Both the position numbers and the translations under genes were made by a program. The notes under the pieces are model-generated. The model was not told where the DNA came from, made no database searches, and saw only the letters and a program-made list of their open reading frames with translations. Positions 1 through 9,759 of a DNA stretch of 64,000 bases are shown here, piece by piece. The DNA is from Streptomyces marokkonensis (GTDB lineage: Bacteria > Actinomycetota > Actinomycetes > Streptomycetales > Streptomycetaceae), in NCBI RefSeq assembly GCF_008312835.1, contig NZ_VSKS01000001.1:558001-622000 (forward strand), read 5' to 3'. Position 1 is the first letter of the stretch; each line of letters opens with the position of its first letter.

Positions 1-1
1 G

Positions 2-2614
2 CCGCTGCTGGTCCGCGCCCGGCACGATCCGGCGGCCCACCCCGCCACCGCGTGCTGGGGCGCCGCCGCCCTGCACGCGCTGCGCCTCACGGCCCGCGGG
101 CGGCTGCTCCCCGGCCTGACCCCCACCGGGTACGACGCCTGGCGCGCGGGCCCGCTCGAACCGGACGACGTGGCGCACCTGCGCGCGGTGGCCGCCGCCC
201 TGCCCTACGAGGGCCACGCCGTCCCGCTGCCCGGTCCCGGCCCGATCCGGCTGCCCCGGCCGGAGGCACTCGTGCGCGCCTTCCTGGACGCGGTCGCCGA
301 CACCCTGCCCCGCACGCCGGCCGCGCCGTACGCCTCGGGAGCGCCGTTCGCCGCCCGCAAGGCCCAGCGTCTGCCCGACGCCCACGACTGGGCCGCCGAG
401 GTCGCCGCCGGCATGGACGCCGGGGTGCGCGTCTCCCTCCGCCTGGACCTCTCCGCCCACGACCTCTTCGACGGGGGTGCTGGCGCCGACGGGGACGGGA
501 GCGGTGCGCGCGGTGCGGGCGCGGCGATCGTGCAGGTGCACAGCCTCGCCGACCCGACCCTGGTGGCCGACGCGGCCGCCCTGTGGGCGGGCGAGGCGGA
601 CACCGCCTTCGGCCCCCGCGCGCGCGTGGACGCCGCCCTCGCGGTGCGCCGCGCGGCGCGCGTCTGGCCGCCGCTGGACCGGCTCTCCGACCAGGACGCG
701 CCCGACGTGCTGGCCCTGTCCGAGGACGAGCTGGGCGACCTGCTCGGCGTCGCGGCCACCCGGCTCGCGGCGGCCGGCGTCGCCGTGCACTGGCCCCGCG
801 ACCTCGCCCAGGACCTGACCGCCACGGCGGTGGTCCGACCGGCACCCGGCTCGGCCACCGACGGCAGCGGCTTCTTCGAGAGCGAGGACCTCCTGCGGTT
901 CGGCTGGCTGCTCGCCCTCGGCGGCGACCCGCTCACCGAGGCCGAGATGGACGCCCTGGCCGAGGCGCACCGCCCCGTCGTCCGGCTGCGCGACCAGTGG
1001 GTGCTGGTCGACCCCGCCCTCGTCCGCAAGGCCCGCAAACGCGACCTGGGCCTGCTCGACCCCGTCGACGCGCTGTCCGTGGCCCTCACCGGCAGCGCGG
1101 AGATCGACGGGGAGACCGTCGAGGCGGTCCCCGCCGGGGCCCTGGCCGCCCTCCGCGACCGCCTGACCGCGGGCGTGCGGCCCGCCGCGCCACCGCCGGG
1201 TCTGGACGCCACCCTGCGCGACTACCAGCTCCGGGGCCTGGCCTGGCTCGACCTCATGACCTCCCTCGGTCTCGGCGGCTGCCTCGCGGACGACATGGGC
1301 CTCGGCAAGACCGTCACCCTCATCGCGCTGCACCTTAAACGGGCCCGCCGCGAGCCCACCCTGGTGGTCTGCCCCGCCTCGCTGCTCGGCAACTGGCAGC
1401 GGGAGATCACCCGGTTCGCGCCCGGCGTCCCCGTGCGCCGCTTCCACGGCGCCGACCGCGCCCTGGACGAGGCGGACGGCGGCTTCGTCCTCACCACCTA
1501 CGGCACCATGCGGTCCGCCGCGCCGGCCCTGGCCGCACACCGCTGGGGCATGGTCGTCGCCGACGAGGCGCAGCACGTCAAGAACCCCCACTCCGCGACG
1601 GCGAAGGCACTGCGCACGATCCCGGCCCCCGCGCGGGTGGCCCTCACCGGCACACCCGTGGAGAACAACCTCTCCGAGCTGTGGGCCCTCCTCGACTGGA
1701 CGACCCCGGGACTCCTCGGTCCGCTGAAGTCCTTCCGGGCGCGGCACGCACGCGCGGTGGAGACCGGCGAGGACGAGGAGGCGGCCGGGCGCCTCGCCCG
1801 CCTGGTGCGCCCCTTCCTCCTGCGGCGCAGGAAGTCCGACCCCGGCATCGTCCCCGAGCTGCCGCCGAAGACCGAGACGGACCACCCCGTGCCGCTCACC
1901 CGCGAACAGGCCGCGCTGTACGAGGCGGTGGTGCGCGAGTCGATGACCGCCATCGAGACCGCGCGGGGCATGGGCCGCCGCGGCCTGGTGCTGAAGCTGC
2001 TGACCTCGCTGAAGCAGATCTGCGACCATCCGGCGCTGTATCTGAAGGAGGAGCACGCGCACGCCGGAGGCGACCGGCTCGTGGCCCGCTCCGGCAAACT
2101 CGCGCTGCTCGACGAGCTGTTGGACACCCTGCTCGCCGAGGACGGCTCGGCGCTCGTGTTCACGCAGTACGTGGGGATGGCCCGCCTGATCACCGCACAC
2201 CTCGCCGAGCGCGCGGTCCCCGTCGACCTCCTCCACGGCGGAACGCCGGTGCCCGAGCGGGAACGCATGGTGGACCGCTTCCAGAGCGGACACACCCCGG
2301 TGCTCGTCCTGTCCCTGAAGGCCGCCGGCACCGGCCTGAACCTCACGCGCGCGGGCCATGTCGTGCACTTCGACCGCTGGTGGAACCCCGCGGTCGAGGA
2401 GCAGGCCACCGACCGCGCGTACCGCATCGGCCAGACCCAGCCCGTCCAGGTCCACCGCCTCGTCACCGAGGGCACCGTCGAGGACCGTATCGCCGAGATG
2501 CTGGAGTCCAAGCGGGCCCTGGCCGACGCGATCCTCGGCTCCGGCGAGTCGGCACTCACGGAACTGTCCGACCGCGACCTGTCCGCCCTCGTGTCCCTGC
2601 GGAGGCCGGCGTGA
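2..2614 (+). CDS. SNF2-family DEAD/DEAH-type helicase, 5' end outside window
   Basis: The reading frame is open from the left edge, so the N-terminus lies upstream. About 870 residues are visible. The first ~350 form the SNF2-associated N-terminal region of bacterial helicases. The ATPase core follows: DDMGLGKT (Walker A, near 1290-1313), DEAQHVKN (motif II, near 1564), TGTPVENN (motif III), and a C-terminal helicase lobe with LHGGTPVPER, SLKAAGTGLNL and a motif VI of the DRAYRIGQ type near 2410. Together these identify a Swi2/Snf2 ATPase that tracks on double-stranded DNA; no DNA-remodelling substrate can be named. Its TGA overlaps the GTG of the next gene (GTGA), which encodes a SWIM zinc-finger protein. 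This SNF2-SWIM pairing is common in actinobacteria and suggests a shared DNA transaction. Family identity is firm; role is inferred. Confidence 0.93.
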   Translation, partial: PLLVRARHDPAAHPATACWGAAALHALRLTARGRLLPGLTPTGYDAWRAGPLEPDDVAHLRAVAAALPYEGHAVPLPGPGPIRLPRPEALVRAFLDAVADTLPRTPAAPYASGAPFAARKAQRLPDAHDWAAEVAAGMDAGVRVSLRLDLSAHDLFDGGAGADGDGSGARGAGAAIVQVHSLADPTLVADAAALWAGEADTAFGPRARVDAALAVRRAARVWPPLDRLSDQDAPDVLALSEDELGDLLGVAATRLAAAGVAVHWPRDLAQDLTATAVVRPAPGSATDGSGFFESEDLLRFGWLLALGGDPLTEAEMDALAEAHRPVVRLRDQWVLVDPALVRKARKRDLGLLDPVDALSVALTGSAEIDGETVEAVPAGALAALRDRLTAGVRPAAPPPGLDATLRDYQLRGLAWLDLMTSLGLGGCLADDMGLGKTVTLIALHLKRARREPTLVVCPASLLGNWQREITRFAPGVPVRRFHGADRALDEADGGFVLTTYGTMRSAAPALAAHRWGMVVADEAQHVKNPHSATAKALRTIPAPARVALTGTPVENNLSELWALLDWTTPGLLGPLKSFRARHARAVETGEDEEAAGRLARLVRPFLLRRRKSDPGIVPELPPKTETDHPVPLTREQAALYEAVVRESMTAIETARGMGRRGLVLKLLTSLKQICDHPALYLKEEHAHAGGDRLVARSGKLALLDELLDTLLAEDGSALVFTQYVGMARLITAHLAERAVPVDLLHGGTPVPERERMVDRFQSGHTPVLVLSLKAAGTGLNLTRAGHVVHFDRWWNPAVEEQATDRAYRIGQTQPVQVHRLVTEGTVEDRIAEMLESKRALADAILGSGESALTELSDRDLSALVSLRRPA

Positions 2615-4686
2615 CCCCCCGCCCGTCCGACGAGGCGCGCGAGGCCCTGCGCGCGGCACGCGCACGGACGACCCGCGAACCGGCGGCCACGGACACGCCG
2701 GAGCACCGGCCCGCTCCGGACCAGCCGGCTGCCCCGGCCCCCGGACGGCCCGACGGCACCGGTCGCCCCGGCCCCGGCCACCGCCCGGGCGACGCGGCCC
2801 GCGAGGCGCTGCGGCAGGCGGTGCGGGCCCGGCGCGGTACGGAAGGGCCCGGCGATGCCGCGGAACCGGACCGCGAGGACACCGGCGCACCGGCGACGGA
2901 GGGAGGGGCACCCTCCGAGGAGGGGCCCCACGGCGACGCTCCGCCCCCTGCCGGCCCGTCGGTGTCCGGGGACACGGAGGCCCCTGCCGGTGGTGCTGCC
3001 GGACACCACGCGCCCCGGCGCCCCGGGGACATCGCGCGCGAGGCGCTGCGCTCCGCGCGTGAGGAGGCGCCGCGGGCGCGCCCGGCTCCCGGCGGCCGCG
3101 CGACGGACGCCGAGCCCCTTGAACGGCGCGCCCCGTCACCCCGGGTCCCGCGCACGACCCACGGCGACCGGGCAGCCGACTCCCGTGCCCGTGAGGTACG
3201 GGAGTCGCTCAGGGACGCCTTCCGCCTGCCCGGACCCGACCCGGAGAGCGACGTCGCCCCCGGCCGGGGTGGCGCCCCCGCGACGCGCGACGACGCGCGC
3301 CCACCCGGTGGCCGGCCGGCCACCCGGGCCCGGGACGGGGCCGCGGAGGACGCCGGCGCAGGCCCGTCCCGCACCCCGCGGGACACCGCACCGCCCGTGC
3401 CCGCCACGCCCCGGTCCATGGCCGCCCCCGCCCGGGACGGCGACCTGCGCCGCACCTTCCCGGCGTTCCCGCCCCGGACCCCGGGCGGCGAGGGCTTCGC
3501 CGGGACGTGGTGGGGCAGGGCGTGGGTCACCGCGCTGGAGGACGGTGCCCTGGACCCCGCGCGGCTCGCGCGCGGACGCGCCTACGCCGAGCAGGGACAT
3601 GTCGACGCCATCACCGTCACACCGGGGCTGGTCCTCGCGTACGTGCGGGGCAGCCGCCCGCGGCCGTACCGCGTCCAGGTGCGGCTGCGGACGTTCGGGG
3701 ACGCCGACTGGGAGCGGTTCCTGGACGCCGCCGCCGAGCGGCCCGGACACATCGCGGCGCTGCTCGACGGGGACATGCCCCAGACCCTCGCCGACTGCGG
3801 CGTTCCGCTGCTGCCCGCTTCAGGCGACCTCGACCCGCGATGCAGCTGCCCCGACTCCGGTCACCCCTGCAAGCACGCCGCGGCCCTCTGCTACCAGACC
3901 GCCCGGCTGCTCGACTCCGACCCGTTCGTGCTGCTCCTGCTGCGCGGACGCGGTGAGCGGGAGGTGATCGACGCGCTCTCCCGGCTGAGCGCCGCCCGCG
4001 CGGCCCGTGCCGCCCAGGGGAGGGAGCCCGAGCCCCTGCCCGGCATACGGGCGGCCGACGCCGTCGCCCGACGCGGCCGGGAACTCCCGCCGCTTCCCGC
4101 CCCGTTGCCCCCGCCCGCCCATCCGGAGCAGCCACCCGTCTACCCCGCGTCCCCCGGCGGGCCGGACCCGTTCGCGCTGGACCAACTGGCCACCGACGCC
4201 GCCGCCCGCGCGCACGCCCTGCTCACCACCGGCCGCGACCCGGTCGGCCGGCTCACCCTGTGGCAGGACGCGGTGCGTCTCGCCGCCGCCCGCCCAGGCT
4301 CCGGCCTGACCGCCGCGACGCGCACCCTGTACTCCTCCCTCGCCCGGGCCGCCGGCCGCAGCCCCGCCGAGCTGGCGCGCGCGGTCGCCGCCTGGCGCCA
4401 GGGCGGCCCGGCCGGCCTCGCCGTCCTGGAGGAGCCCTGGGACCCGCCGGCCGGCCGCTTCGACCGCGCCCGTCCCCTCCTCCGCGCCGCCGACCTCCCC
4501 GCCTTCCGCCCCCGGCACAACCGGCTCACCCACCCCCGGGGCCATGTCCAGCTCCGCCTCGGCCGCGACAACCTCTGGTACGCGTACGAGTCCGAGCCGG
4601 ACCACGACGACTGGTGGCCCCGCGGGACCCCCGACCCGGACCCCGTGGGCGCCCTGACCGGCCTGGACGCACCGGGCGACCTGTGA
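2611..4686 (+). CDS. SWIM zinc-finger protein with repetitive disordered N-terminus
   Basis: A 691-residue protein starting at a GTG that overlaps the helicase stop by 4 bp. The frame is open further upstream, but that part only shadows the helicase. The SWIM motif CSCPDSGHPCKH (CxCx6CxH, near 3843) sits in a domain preceded by FAGTWWGRAWVTALE and followed by a helical region, the usual layout of actinobacterial SWIM proteins paired with SNF2 helicases. The first ~270 residues are Pro/Arg/Gly-rich and probably disordered. They carry four copies of an AREALRxA-like motif (EAREALRAA, AAREALRQA, IAREALRSA, EVRESLRDA) between about 2635 and 3220. SWIM domains bind DNA or protein; here the protein probably serves as helicase partner. 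Function is inferred from the operon. Confidence 0.88.
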   Translation: MTPRPSDEAREALRAARARTTREPAATDTPEHRPAPDQPAAPAPGRPDGTGRPGPGHRPGDAAREALRQAVRARRGTEGPGDAAEPDREDTGAPATEGGAPSEEGPHGDAPPPAGPSVSGDTEAPAGGAAGHHAPRRPGDIAREALRSAREEAPRARPAPGGRATDAEPLERRAPSPRVPRTTHGDRAADSRAREVRESLRDAFRLPGPDPESDVAPGRGGAPATRDDARPPGGRPATRARDGAAEDAGAGPSRTPRDTAPPVPATPRSMAAPARDGDLRRTFPAFPPRTPGGEGFAGTWWGRAWVTALEDGALDPARLARGRAYAEQGHVDAITVTPGLVLAYVRGSRPRPYRVQVRLRTFGDADWERFLDAAAERPGHIAALLDGDMPQTLADCGVPLLPASGDLDPRCSCPDSGHPCKHAAALCYQTARLLDSDPFVLLLLRGRGEREVIDALSRLSAARAARAAQGREPEPLPGIRAADAVARRGRELPPLPAPLPPPAHPEQPPVYPASPGGPDPFALDQLATDAAARAHALLTTGRDPVGRLTLWQDAVRLAAARPGSGLTAATRTLYSSLARAAGRSPAELARAVAAWRQGGPAGLAVLEEPWDPPAGRFDRARPLLRAADLPAFRPRHNRLTHPRGHVQLRLGRDNLWYAYESEPDHDDWWPRGTPDPDPVGALTGLDAPGDL

Positions 4687-4689
4687 GGC

Positions 4690-5038
4690 ACCGGAAGCCG
4701 CAGCCGCACGGGCGCATCGGGCCCGGGCCGTGACGTCCGGTGCGACCGGGGCGGCCCTCCTCCGGCCGGGGGGACCCGCCGCTCGCCCGTCCCTCCCGGC
4801 CCGCCACCGCAGGGGTACGCGCCAAAGTCTCCGCGCGGTGCGGTACGGCACCACCGCGGCGGCCGGCCCCCGGGCAGGCGGGCCGGACCGTCCGTGACGC
4901 CCGGAGATACGCCTCACCGCCGGTCATCACACGGTGTCCACGACTCCTTCACGAAGGGTGCGCTTTCGGTCGGCGGACGGGCGGGGGGCCCGCCGTGGGG
5001 GAGACGGGTCACATGGCGTCTGCCTAGCCTCCCGGGTC
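4690..5038. other. Intergenic region without recognisable gene
   Basis: About 350 nt between the SWIM gene and the small secreted protein. No convincing ORF, RNA gene or strong terminator hairpin was seen; a promoter for the secreted-protein gene presumably lies in its last 100 nt, but I cannot identify its boxes with confidence. Confidence 0.4.
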
Positions 5039-5563
5039 ATGCGATCACCACTGAGACGCCTCGGGCTCGCCACGGTTCTCGGCCTCGCCCTCGCCCTGTT
5101 CGGCCTGGCCCCCGGCGCGAGCGCGGCCGACCCCGCACCCGCGGGGCTGACGTTCGCCACCGACACGGCCACCACCACGCCCGGTGGAACGGTCCAGTTG
5201 TCGATGACCCTCACCAACAACCACACGTACGACGTCTGGTTCGTGTACCAGACGATCGACCCCACGTGGCTCACCACTCAGCGTCCCGACCTGAAGTACA
5301 GCTTCACCGGCTGCACCCTGGCCACCGCCGCCGGCAGCACCTCCTGCTCGGGGACCGGGCCCGCCGACCTGGGCGCCAACTACGGTGCCACCATCCCGCC
5401 CGGGCAGAGCCGGACCGTCACGCTGACCCTGCAGATCGCGTCCGACTCCGGCTGCAACGGCAACATCGGCTTCTACTCGTACTACTACGCCGAGTTCAGT
5501 GACAGTTCCAGCGCGAGCGGGGGCCCGGTCCACACGCCCGAGACCCGGGTGCTCTGCGCCTGA
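5039..5563 (+). CDS. Small secreted protein of unknown function
   Basis: 174 residues. I chose the ATG at 5039 because it begins a textbook Sec signal peptide: MRSPLRRLG, then a hydrophobic stretch, then an ALA/ASA-type cleavage site (GASAADP) near residue 30. The mature part is Thr/Ser-rich and probably all-beta. It contains cysteines in FTGCT, TSCSG, SGCNG and the C-terminal VLCA, compatible with two disulfides outside the cell. The sequence resembles an Ig-like or DUF11-type fold (repeated beta strands such as GGTVQLSMTLTNN), but I do not recognise a family. It stands about 400 nt upstream of the polysaccharide locus, too far to assume an operon, although a matrix-associated role would be plausible. 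Confidence 0.75.
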   Translation: MRSPLRRLGLATVLGLALALFGLAPGASAADPAPAGLTFATDTATTTPGGTVQLSMTLTNNHTYDVWFVYQTIDPTWLTTQRPDLKYSFTGCTLATAAGSTSCSGTGPADLGANYGATIPPGQSRTVTLTLQIASDSGCNGNIGFYSYYYAEFSDSSSASGGPVHTPETRVLCA

Positions 5564-5962
5564 CGCACCGGACGGCTCACTGCCGCTGACCGAATTCGTG
5601 CCGGTTCCCGGCCCGGGACGAGGTCCAGACCTCCGGCAGTCGCGCCGACGGGCCGAGCGGGCCCGTCGGCGCCGCGTCCGGGGCCGCGACCTGCTCCGGT
5701 GTCCCGCACGGCCCCGCCGTTCACAGGGGACCCGGCGTTGTCGACCGGTCACTTCCGGACCGCGCGAGTCCTGATCGATACCCGCGTCTTTCCGTCAGGT
5801 TTCGCAGCACACTCACAAATTGCACACAAGCACATCACCATATGAAGCGACGGATGTGTCGACGACCGGCTTCTGAGGGGGACGCCGGCGCGCGACGCAA
5901 GGGGGTGCGTCGGCTCCATCGGGGCGGTGTCCACCCCTGTCCGCGGGAGGGGACTTCACCGC
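5564..5962. other. Intergenic region upstream of the exopolysaccharide locus
   Basis: No gene seen. The stretch around 5800-5845 is unusually AT-rich for this genome and is the likely promoter zone for the downstream deacetylase operon. A purine-rich GGAGGGGA-type ribosome binding site precedes the ATG at 5963. I could not fix -35/-10 boxes with acceptable spacing. Confidence 0.4.
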
Positions 5963-8089
5963 ATGAAGCGGATCACACGCACCGCCGCGCTCACGGCGGG
6001 CGCGCTCATCGCCGCCCTCGGCCTGCCGAGCACGGCCGCCCACGCCGACGACCTCGTGCCCCGCGTCGATCTGCGCGTCCTGGTGGTGAGCGACGGCGGC
6101 CCGGCCGTCGACGCCATCGCGGCCGAACTTCGAACCGCGGGCACGCCGTACACGGAGGTCGACCTGACCCGGTCCGACCGCCCCACCGTCGACGCCGCGT
6201 TCCTCGCCGACACGGTGGACGGCCGACCACGCGCCAGGTACCAGGCGGTGGTCCTGCCGAACGACAACCCGTTCCCGGCCGGCTCACCCGAGATGGCGGC
6301 CCTCGCCTCCTACGAGCAGACCTACGACATCCCGCAGGTCGACGCCTACACCTACGCGCGTCCGGAGGCCGGCCTGCGGTACCCGGTGTACGGCGGCTAC
6401 GCCGGCAGCATCGACGGGGCGCGGGCCGAGGTGACCGCCGCCGGCCGGTCCGGCCCCTTCGGCTATTTGGACGGCACGGTGCCCTTCGAGGACAACTCGG
6501 CGGACGTGGGCGAGAGTTACGCCTACCTCTCGACGCCCGTGGCCGGCGCGGACTTCACCCCGTACGTCGAGGCCACGATCCCGGGGAGAACCGCCCGGGG
6601 CTCGCTGGTGGGGGAGTACCGGCACGACGGGCGACGCGAACTCGTCGTCACCTTCGTGTACAACCGGTACCAGCAGCAGTTCAGGCTGCTGGCCCGCGGC
6701 ATCGTGGACTGGATGACCGGCGGCACGCATCTGGGCGCCTCCCGCAACTACTTCGCCGTGCACGTCGACGACGTCTTCGCCGCCGACGACCGCTGGGACA
6801 CGGAGCTGAACTGCACGCCGGGCGACGTCGACTGTCCCGACGGCGAGGGCACACCCGACCCGATCCGCATGACGCCCGCCGACGTCGACCACGCCACCAC
6901 GTGGCAGAACGAACAGGACTTCACCCTCGACCTCGCCTACAACGGGGCCGGCAGCGTCGACCAGCGCGAGGACAACGGCGGCGCCGACGCCCTGGCGGAC
7001 CGGCTGATCACCGAACGCGCCCGCTTCCGCTGGATCAACCACACCTACACGCACGCCTTCCTCGGCTGCGAACAGGACACCACGGTGGTTCCCTGGCGGT
7101 GCGCCACCGGCTCCGACGGCAGCACCACGTGGGTCTCCCGCACCGCCATCTCCGACGAGATCGCCACCAACCGGGTGTGGGGGCGGACCGCCGGACTGCC
7201 CCTGCACGACGACGAGCTGGTCACCGGCGAACACTCGGGGCTCAAGGTGCTGCCGCAGCAGCCCGTCGACAACCCGAACCTGGCGCCCGCGCTCGCCGAC
7301 AACGACATCGCCTGGCTCGCCTCGGACAACTCCCGCGACCCGGCGCAGCGCCGGGTCGGTCCGGCCACCACCGTCTCCCGCTATCCCATGAACATCTTCT
7401 ACAACGCCGGGCGCGCCGCCGAGCAGGTCGACGAGTACAACTGGATCTACACCAGCCGCGCCCAGGGCGGCAGTGGCATCTGCGAGGACAACCCGGCCAC
7501 CACGACCTGCCTGCCGGCTCCGCTGGACACCGCGACCGGATACACCGCGCACATCGTCCCCGTGGAGACCCGGATCGCGCTCGGGCACGTCCTCGCCAAC
7601 GATCCCAGGCCGCACTTCATCCACCAGTCCAACCTCGCCGAGGACCGCATCGCCTACCCCGTCCTGGACGGCGTCCTCGACGGCTACGAGGACCTGTTCG
7701 CCGACAACACACCCGTGGTCAATCCGCGGATGAAGGACATCGGACGCGAGCTCCAGCGCCGTGCGGCCTGGACCGCCGCCCTGGAGGACGGCCGGGTCAC
7801 CGCCCACCGCATCGGCGGCACGGTCGTCGTCGAGGCGCCGGACGCCACGGCCGTCACCGTCACCGTGCCCACCGGCACCACCCTCGCGGGCGAGGCGTTC
7901 GGCGAGGCGTACGCGGGCCGCGCGTCCGGCTGGACACCCTCGGCGGGCCAGGCGCTGACCTTCACACTGCCGCAGTCCCGCGCGGCCGGTCCCGGCACCG
8001 CCGGCGACGGACCGCTCCCGGCCACGCCGCCGGCGCCCGTCACCCGGGTGCCCTCCGGCGTGCGCGACCACGTCCCACCCGCCCGCTGA
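5963..8089 (+). CDS. Secreted Agd3-like polysaccharide deacetylase (CE18-type)
   Basis: 708 residues starting at an ATG behind a GGAGGGG box. The N-terminus is a Sec signal peptide (MKRITRTAALTAGALIAALG, cleavage after AHA). Next comes a region like the carbohydrate-binding part of fungal Agd3 (residues ~35-255), then a NodB-like catalytic domain. That domain has an HVDDVF motif at residue 267 (candidate Asp base and metal ligand) and an NHTYTH motif supplying two His at ~360 and 364. A later SRYPMNIFYN and an IHQSNL motif also fit. Agd3 partially deacetylates GalNAc in galactosaminogalactan outside the cell, giving a cationic adhesive polymer. The neighbours (PelF-like GT4, spherulin-4, GH114) are exactly the Agd3 partners in Aspergillus. 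Family assignment is by recalled resemblance; substrate is inferred. Confidence 0.8.
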   Translation: MKRITRTAALTAGALIAALGLPSTAAHADDLVPRVDLRVLVVSDGGPAVDAIAAELRTAGTPYTEVDLTRSDRPTVDAAFLADTVDGRPRARYQAVVLPNDNPFPAGSPEMAALASYEQTYDIPQVDAYTYARPEAGLRYPVYGGYAGSIDGARAEVTAAGRSGPFGYLDGTVPFEDNSADVGESYAYLSTPVAGADFTPYVEATIPGRTARGSLVGEYRHDGRRELVVTFVYNRYQQQFRLLARGIVDWMTGGTHLGASRNYFAVHVDDVFAADDRWDTELNCTPGDVDCPDGEGTPDPIRMTPADVDHATTWQNEQDFTLDLAYNGAGSVDQREDNGGADALADRLITERARFRWINHTYTHAFLGCEQDTTVVPWRCATGSDGSTTWVSRTAISDEIATNRVWGRTAGLPLHDDELVTGEHSGLKVLPQQPVDNPNLAPALADNDIAWLASDNSRDPAQRRVGPATTVSRYPMNIFYNAGRAAEQVDEYNWIYTSRAQGGSGICEDNPATTTCLPAPLDTATGYTAHIVPVETRIALGHVLANDPRPHFIHQSNLAEDRIAYPVLDGVLDGYEDLFADNTPVVNPRMKDIGRELQRRAAWTAALEDGRVTAHRIGGTVVVEAPDATAVTVTVPTGTTLAGEAFGEAYAGRASGWTPSAGQALTFTLPQSRAAGPGTAGDGPLPATPPAPVTRVPSGVRDHVPPAR

Positions 8090-8172
8090 GCCGAGCACCG
8101 CCCCGTCCCGGCCGTCGGCTTCCGGCCGGGACCGGCACGATCCTCCCCCCCACTCCGGCCGTGGAGCACCCC

Positions 8173-9759
8173 ATGCACGTTCACCACGGCGCGCGGCGCC
8201 TCCGCACGGCGCGCGTCACCCTGCTCACCGAAGGCACCTACCCACACAGCCACGGCGGTGTGAGCGTCTGGTGCGACCAACTGGTCCGCGGCATGCCCGA
8301 CATCGACTTCGACGTGCTCGCCGTCACCGGCACCGGCCGCGAGCCGCTCGCCTGGGAACTGCCGGCCCAGGTCACGGGGGTCACGTCCGTCCCGATGTGG
8401 GGAGCCCCGCCGGAGGGCCGCCCACCCCGGGGGCGCCGGCGCGACCGGCTCTCCGGCGCCTACGAGCAGTTCCTGACGGCACTGCTCGACCCGTGCGCGG
8501 AGAGCGGCTTCGCCCCGGCCCTGTACACGATGGCGCGGGCCGCCGCCGACGGCGTACTGAGCCCGTTCCTGCGCGGCGACCGCGCGATCGCCGTACTGAC
8601 CGCCGTGTGGAACCGCCGGGGCCTGGCGGTCCGCGAAGCCCGGCCCACCCTGCACGACGCGGTGACCGCCACCGGGCTGCTCGAGCACGCCCTGCGCCCA
8701 CTGGCCGCCCCGCTCCCCGAGGACGGGGTCGCCCACGCGGTCAGCGGAGGCGTCGCCGCGCTGCCCGGGCTGGCCGCCCTGGAACGGCACGGCGTCCCCC
8801 TGCTGCTCACCGAGCACGGCGTCTACCTCCGTGAGCGCTACCTCGGTTACCGCACCGCCCCCTACCGCTGGCCGGTCAAGGCGGTCGTCCTGGGCTTCTT
8901 CCGGCTGCTGGCCGAGGAGAGCTACCGCAGGGCCGCCCTGATCACGCCCGGCAACCGTTACAACCGGTTGTGGGAGGAGCAGGGAGGCGCCGACCCGGGG
9001 TCCATCCGCACCGTCTACAACGGCGTGGACCCGCAGGCCTTCCCGCCCGCAGGGCCCGAGCCGGAGCGGCCGACCCTGAGCTGGGCCGGCCGCGTCGACC
9101 CGATCAAGGACCTGGAAACCCTCATCCGGGCCGTCGCCCTGGTCAGGGCGGAGCGTCCCGACGTACGGCTGCGTCTCTTCGGCGGGACGCCGCGCGGCGG
9201 CGAGGCCTACCGGGAGCGCTGCGAGGAACTGGCCGCCGGCCTCGGCCACGGGGACGCCGTGACCTTCGAGGGCCGCGTCGACGACATCAAGGACGCCTAC
9301 GCCGCCGGCAGCGTCGTGATGCTGTCCAGCATCAGCGAGGGCTTCCCCTTCACCCTGATCGAGGCCATGTCCTGCGGCCGGGCCACGGTGTCCACCGACG
9401 TCGGCGGAGTGCGCGAGGCCGTCGGGGACACCGGCCTGGTCGTGCCGCCGCGGGACCCGGCCGCCATGGCCGCCGCCGCGCTGCAACTGCTCGGTGACCC
9501 CGCACGGCGCGGGGCCATGGGAGAGGCGGCCCGGCTCCGGGTGATCGAACAGTTCACCCTGCGGCGCACCGTCGACACCTTCCGTGCCATCTACCTGGAA
9601 CTGTCCGGCACCCGGCGGCAGCCGGCCGTGACCACGGCACGGCCCGACGCCGGTGCCCACGCGCGACCACGAGGCGGGGCCGCCGCCGCGGCCGTGCCGC
9701 CCGAGGACGGGTCCACGCGTCTTCCGGCACCCACGGCGACGAGGAGCGTGGCCCTGTGA
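8173..9759 (+). CDS. PelF-like GT4 glycosyltransferase
   Basis: 528 residues. I took the ATG at 8173 because the longer open frame upstream shadows the deacetylase. The N-terminal LLTEGTYPHSHGGVSVW (residues ~17-33) is the hallmark of PelF-type GT4 enzymes. The C-terminal Rossmann lobe has VYNGVDPQAF, SWAGRVDPIKDLETLI and the E(x7)E signature in SISEGFPFTLIEAMSCG. PelF polymerises UDP-activated N-acetylated sugars on the cytosolic face; the fungal GAG synthase Gtb3 also carries a GT4 domain. No membrane segment is evident, so membrane attachment probably comes from the next gene, whose GTG overlaps this stop codon by 4 bp. The C-terminal ~45 residues are Ala/Arg/Pro-rich and look disordered. 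Donor (UDP-GalNAc or GlcNAc) is inferred. Confidence 0.88.
   Translation: MHVHHGARRLRTARVTLLTEGTYPHSHGGVSVWCDQLVRGMPDIDFDVLAVTGTGREPLAWELPAQVTGVTSVPMWGAPPEGRPPRGRRRDRLSGAYEQFLTALLDPCAESGFAPALYTMARAAADGVLSPFLRGDRAIAVLTAVWNRRGLAVREARPTLHDAVTATGLLEHALRPLAAPLPEDGVAHAVSGGVAALPGLAALERHGVPLLLTEHGVYLRERYLGYRTAPYRWPVKAVVLGFFRLLAEESYRRAALITPGNRYNRLWEEQGGADPGSIRTVYNGVDPQAFPPAGPEPERPTLSWAGRVDPIKDLETLIRAVALVRAERPDVRLRLFGGTPRGGEAYRERCEELAAGLGHGDAVTFEGRVDDIKDAYAAGSVVMLSSISEGFPFTLIEAMSCGRATVSTDVGGVREAVGDTGLVVPPRDPAAMAAAALQLLGDPARRGAMGEAARLRVIEQFTLRRTVDTFRAIYLELSGTRRQPAVTTARPDAGAHARPRGGAAAAAVPPEDGSTRLPAPTATRSVAL

Noticed and set aside
5842-9759. A 1305-codon plus-strand open frame
   Set aside because: Only its 3' part (from 8173) is a real protein, the GT4 enzyme; the first ~780 codons are an Arg/Pro-rich out-of-frame shadow of the deacetylase gene.
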